A stretch of 33,390 nucleotides of DNA from NAT127 sp041655035 (lineage in GTDB: Bacteria > Pseudomonadota > Gammaproteobacteria > Pseudomonadales > Porticoccaceae), in NCBI GenBank assembly GCA_041655035.1, contig JBAZCN010000022.1, positions 1 to 33,390 of the forward strand, read 5' to 3'. Shown piece by piece: positions 30,901 through 33,390 of the stretch. Numbering within the stretch: the first letter of the stretch is position 1; each line of letters opens with the position of its first letter. Both the position numbers and the translations under genes were made by a program. Under the pieces are notes generated by a model, which saw nothing but the letters and a program-made list of their open reading frames with translations, had not been told where the DNA came from and ran no database searches.

Positions 30901-33390
30901 GTGAACAGCCATCAAACATCACAAGGGCTTCAAGCGCTGATCAGCGAGGTCGAGGCAAGCCTTGCCCTCGCCCTCGATGCCCTCGAGGCGTTTGTCCTCG
31001 ATCGCGACGGTGACAGGTTGCGACTCTGTTTCGACCTCTGCCACCAGGTTCGCGGCTGTCTGACAGTGGCCGAGGACGACGGCGGCGCGTTGCTGGCGGG
31101 TGAAATGGAGGCCGTCGTCGACGCCCTCCGCCGTGGCGCCGCCGGCAACGTCGGCGAAACCTGTGATGCCCTGGCGCAGGCGATCGGCCGGATTCCCGGT
31201 TGCCTCCGGCAGCGGATGGCCGGCCGGGCCGCGGGCCTCGAGTCGTTGCTGCCGATCCTCAACGACCTGCGCGCGGTACGCGGCGAGGCGCTGTTCAGCG
31301 AGTCGCGGGTGTTCGCGCCGGCGCTGGATATCCTCGCTGTCGAAGGCCGGGCCGCGGCGCCGGTGGATGAAGAGGATTTTTGCGCGCTGCTGAAAAAACT
31401 CCGCCAGCTTTATCAGTCCACACTGCTTGGCATGCTCAGGGATGGCGCTCCCGAGCGGCATGCCGCGGCGTTCGACAAAATCTGCGCCCGGTTGCGGGAG
31501 CTGTGTGCCGGCAGCCCCCGCGAACAGCTGTGGCGTGTTGCCGGCGCCTTCGGCGAAGGGCTTGCCCAGCGCCGTATTCCATGGAGCGTCGCCAGCAGGA
31601 TGCTGTTGCGCGACCTGGACCGGGAAGTCAGGTTCTGCGCCGAACTTGGCAGTCGCGCCCTGGGCGAACCCCTCCCCGAGGCACTGCTGGTCAACCTCCT
31701 GTACTACATTGCCATCTCCGACGCCGCGACCCCGGTGATCAGTGCCGTGCGCGCTGATTTCCGGCTCGACGCCGCCCTGCCCGGCAGGCGCGAGGTGACC
31801 GCCGGCGTCGGCCAGCAGCCTTCCGCCGATGGCCTGGCCGATGCCGTCGCCCGCGGGCTGGCCGAGGAGGTGGACGCCATCGAAGAACAGCTGGAGGCAT
31901 CCCTGGCCTCCGATCCCGTCGGCGGCGTTTTCCTGGCAGAGGCCCGACGGGGGCTCAGGCGGGTGGCCGATTCCCTGGCGATGGTGTCGCAGCCGGTAGT
32001 GCGCGAGCGCTGCGAGGCGATCATCGCGGAGCTCGATGAGTTGATTGCCGGAGACGCCCACCCGGCGGATGTCGAACGGCTCGCGGTGTCGATCGTCGAC
32101 CTCGAATCAGTGATCGAAGGCTGGCGCATCGATGTCGCCCCGCGGCACGACGACCGGCCGGTGGAAACCCGGCAGGCCCTGGCCACGGTGCTGGAGGAAG
32201 TCGGGCGCGACCTCGACGCCATCAAGACCCTGGTGCTGGCCTATGTCGAGGCCGGCAAGGACCCGGCGGCGCTGGTCGAAGCGCCGCGCCTGGCGGCGCG
32301 GCTGGCCGCGGTGCTGGACCTGGCCGGACTCGACCGCTGGGCCGCCGTCATGCATCGCTGGAGCGGCTGCCTCGAGATGCGGCTGGCCGGCCCGGAGGCG
32401 AATCCGGCGGCGCGCGATTTCGATGCCCTGGCGGACGTCATCATGGCGGTGGAACACGCCCTCAGCGATTGGCTTTGCGGCAACCGGGACGCGGACCAGA
32501 TGCTGCTGTCGATCGCCGAGCAGAACCTCGACAGGCTCGTCGCGGCACCGGCGTCGCCTGTCGCCAGCCCTGCGGCGGATGCCGTGGCCCCCGGCGGCGG
32601 GCCATCCGCCGGCCAGGGCGCAGCGGCGGGGCGTGCCGATGTCGACCCGGATATCCGCGCGGTCTTTGTCGAGGAGAGTTGCGACGTGCTGGCGACCCTG
32701 CGCGGGTGCTATCCGCGCTGGCGCAGCAACCCGGCCGACATCGCCGCCCTGGGGGAGGTCCGGCGGGCTTTCCATACCCTCAAGGGCAGTGGCCGGATGG
32801 TGGGCGCCGACGCCGTCGGCGACCTCGCCTGGGCGCTCGAAAACCTGCTCAACCAGGTTATCGAAGGGGGGGTATTGCCGGCGCCGGCGGTCCTCGGCTG
32901 TGTCGGAGAAGCCGTGGGTCTGCTGCCGGCCATGGTGTTTGCCTACGAGCGCGGCGACCGCGATTTCGATGTCGGACGGGTAGCGGCACTCGGCCTTCTG
33001 GCCGACCGCCTTGCCGGGGGCGAGACAGTGGTGTCCGCCGACTCCGCTGCTGCCTCCGGCGAAGCGGTCGACGACGCCACCCGCGCCGGCGGCAGCGATC
33101 CCGACAGTGATGAAGACCATCGCCTGTTGCAGATTTTTGCCCGGGAGAGCGGAAGCCACCTCGAGGCGGTGCATCAGTTCGTCGCCGCCGAGCGGGCCCG
33201 GGCGCCGTTCTACACGCCGCCCACGGCGGCGCTGCAGGGTGCGCTGCATACCCTCAAGGGCGGCGCCCATATGGCCGGCATCGAACCTCTGGCGGGGCTG
33301 GTGACGGCGCTCGAAGGGCTGATCCGGGAAATGCTCGATTTCCAGCTGGCGATGGAGGGCGACCTCGTCGACACGCTGGCGGATTGCGCC
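30901..33390 (+). CDS. chpA: Hybrid chemosensory histidine kinase ChpA, N-terminal part
   Basis: The frame is open from GTG 30901 to the last base (830 codons), so the protein is cut by the window end. The first about 600 residues are helical and FimL-like, with degenerate phosphotransfer modules; LCHQVRGCLTVA around His48 resembles a decayed Hpt site. Two clear Hpt domains follow: AFHTLKGSGRMVGA with phosphorylatable His625 and ALHTLKGGAHMAGI with His783. An Ala/Gly/Pro-rich linker (about 555-575) separates the N-terminal region from the Hpt array. In P. aeruginosa ChpA is about 2,500 residues with several Hpt/Xpt domains, a CheA kinase core, CheW and REC. ChpA autophosphorylates and feeds PilG and PilH. 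It directly follows pilJ, with no pilK between them. Confidence 0.95.
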   Translation, partial: MNSHQTSQGLQALISEVEASLALALDALEAFVLDRDGDRLRLCFDLCHQVRGCLTVAEDDGGALLAGEMEAVVDALRRGAAGNVGETCDALAQAIGRIPGCLRQRMAGRAAGLESLLPILNDLRAVRGEALFSESRVFAPALDILAVEGRAAAPVDEEDFCALLKKLRQLYQSTLLGMLRDGAPERHAAAFDKICARLRELCAGSPREQLWRVAGAFGEGLAQRRIPWSVASRMLLRDLDREVRFCAELGSRALGEPLPEALLVNLLYYIAISDAATPVISAVRADFRLDAALPGRREVTAGVGQQPSADGLADAVARGLAEEVDAIEEQLEASLASDPVGGVFLAEARRGLRRVADSLAMVSQPVVRERCEAIIAELDELIAGDAHPADVERLAVSIVDLESVIEGWRIDVAPRHDDRPVETRQALATVLEEVGRDLDAIKTLVLAYVEAGKDPAALVEAPRLAARLAAVLDLAGLDRWAAVMHRWSGCLEMRLAGPEANPAARDFDALADVIMAVEHALSDWLCGNRDADQMLLSIAEQNLDRLVAAPASPVASPAADAVAPGGGPSAGQGAAAGRADVDPDIRAVFVEESCDVLATLRGCYPRWRSNPADIAALGEVRRAFHTLKGSGRMVGADAVGDLAWALENLLNQVIEGGVLPAPAVLGCVGEAVGLLPAMVFAYERGDRDFDVGRVAALGLLADRLAGGETVVSADSAAASGEAVDDATRAGGSDPDSDEDHRLLQIFARESGSHLEAVHQFVAAERARAPFYTPPTAALQGALHTLKGGAHMAGIEPLAGLVTALEGLIREMLDFQLAMEGDLVDTLADCA

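Noticed and set aside
30919..33270. Long - strand frames opposite chpA
   Set aside because: The + strand frame is open for 830 codons and has two HTLKG Hpt motifs. The antisense frames have no support.

Overview
The window is chromosomal DNA from a GC-rich gammaproteobacterium. The layout from 12.6 kb to the end is close to the Pseudomonas aeruginosa block PA0386-PA0413 (hemW-rdgB-DUF4426-metW-metX-yggT-proC-yggS / pilT-pilU / ruvX-algH-gshB / pilGHIJ-chpA). Several differences point to a relative of Pseudomonas rather than the genus itself: pilK is missing, a pyruvate kinase gene sits inside the block, and a Fur-type iron locus lies beside it. A marine Cellvibrionales or Halieaceae-like lineage is my guess; the class is much safer than the family.

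Region 1 (1-7.6 kb, all + strand) starts with the tail of a copper P-type ATPase. A likely iron-acquisition locus follows: a secreted DUF4198 protein, a lipoprotein with eight EF-hand loops, a secreted ApbE (FMN transferase) fused to DUF2271, a TonB-dependent outer-membrane receptor and an MFS transporter. AT-rich Fur-like boxes precede the first gene and the receptor, and hairpin-T-tract terminators lie before and after the receptor. I infer a Fur-controlled uptake and periplasmic redox system. The membrane redox partner expected for DUF2271/DUF4198 proteins (PepSY type) is not present in the window.

Region 2 (7.6-12.4 kb) is a two-gene RND efflux operon on the - strand (permease and lipoprotein adaptor, overlapping by 4 bp, no outer-membrane channel). 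It is divergent from a TetR-family regulator across 56 bp.

Region 3 (12.6-22.2 kb, all - strand) is a tightly packed housekeeping run: yggS, proC, yggT, yggU, pyk, metX, metW, a DUF4426 protein, rdgB, hemW and a phospholipase D-like protein. Many genes overlap by 1-11 bp. pyk interrupts the conserved order, and the pyk-metX spacer can fold into a branched structure.

Region 4 (22.3-33.4 kb) is the type IV pilus retraction and chemosensory region. pilT and pilU (+) are followed by ruvX, algH and gshB (-), and then pilG, pilH, pilI, pilJ and the N-terminal 830 codons of chpA (+), which runs off the window. PilJ senses, PilI couples, the ChpA kinase passes phosphate through Hpt domains to PilG and PilH, and PilT/PilU retract the pilus. 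The control spacers here carry short tandem repeats (gshB-pilG and pilG-pilH), and a possible 40-residue ORF lies between pilT and pilU.

No rRNA, tRNA, CRISPR array, insertion sequence or prophage was seen. No gene-free stretch exceeds about 250 bases.
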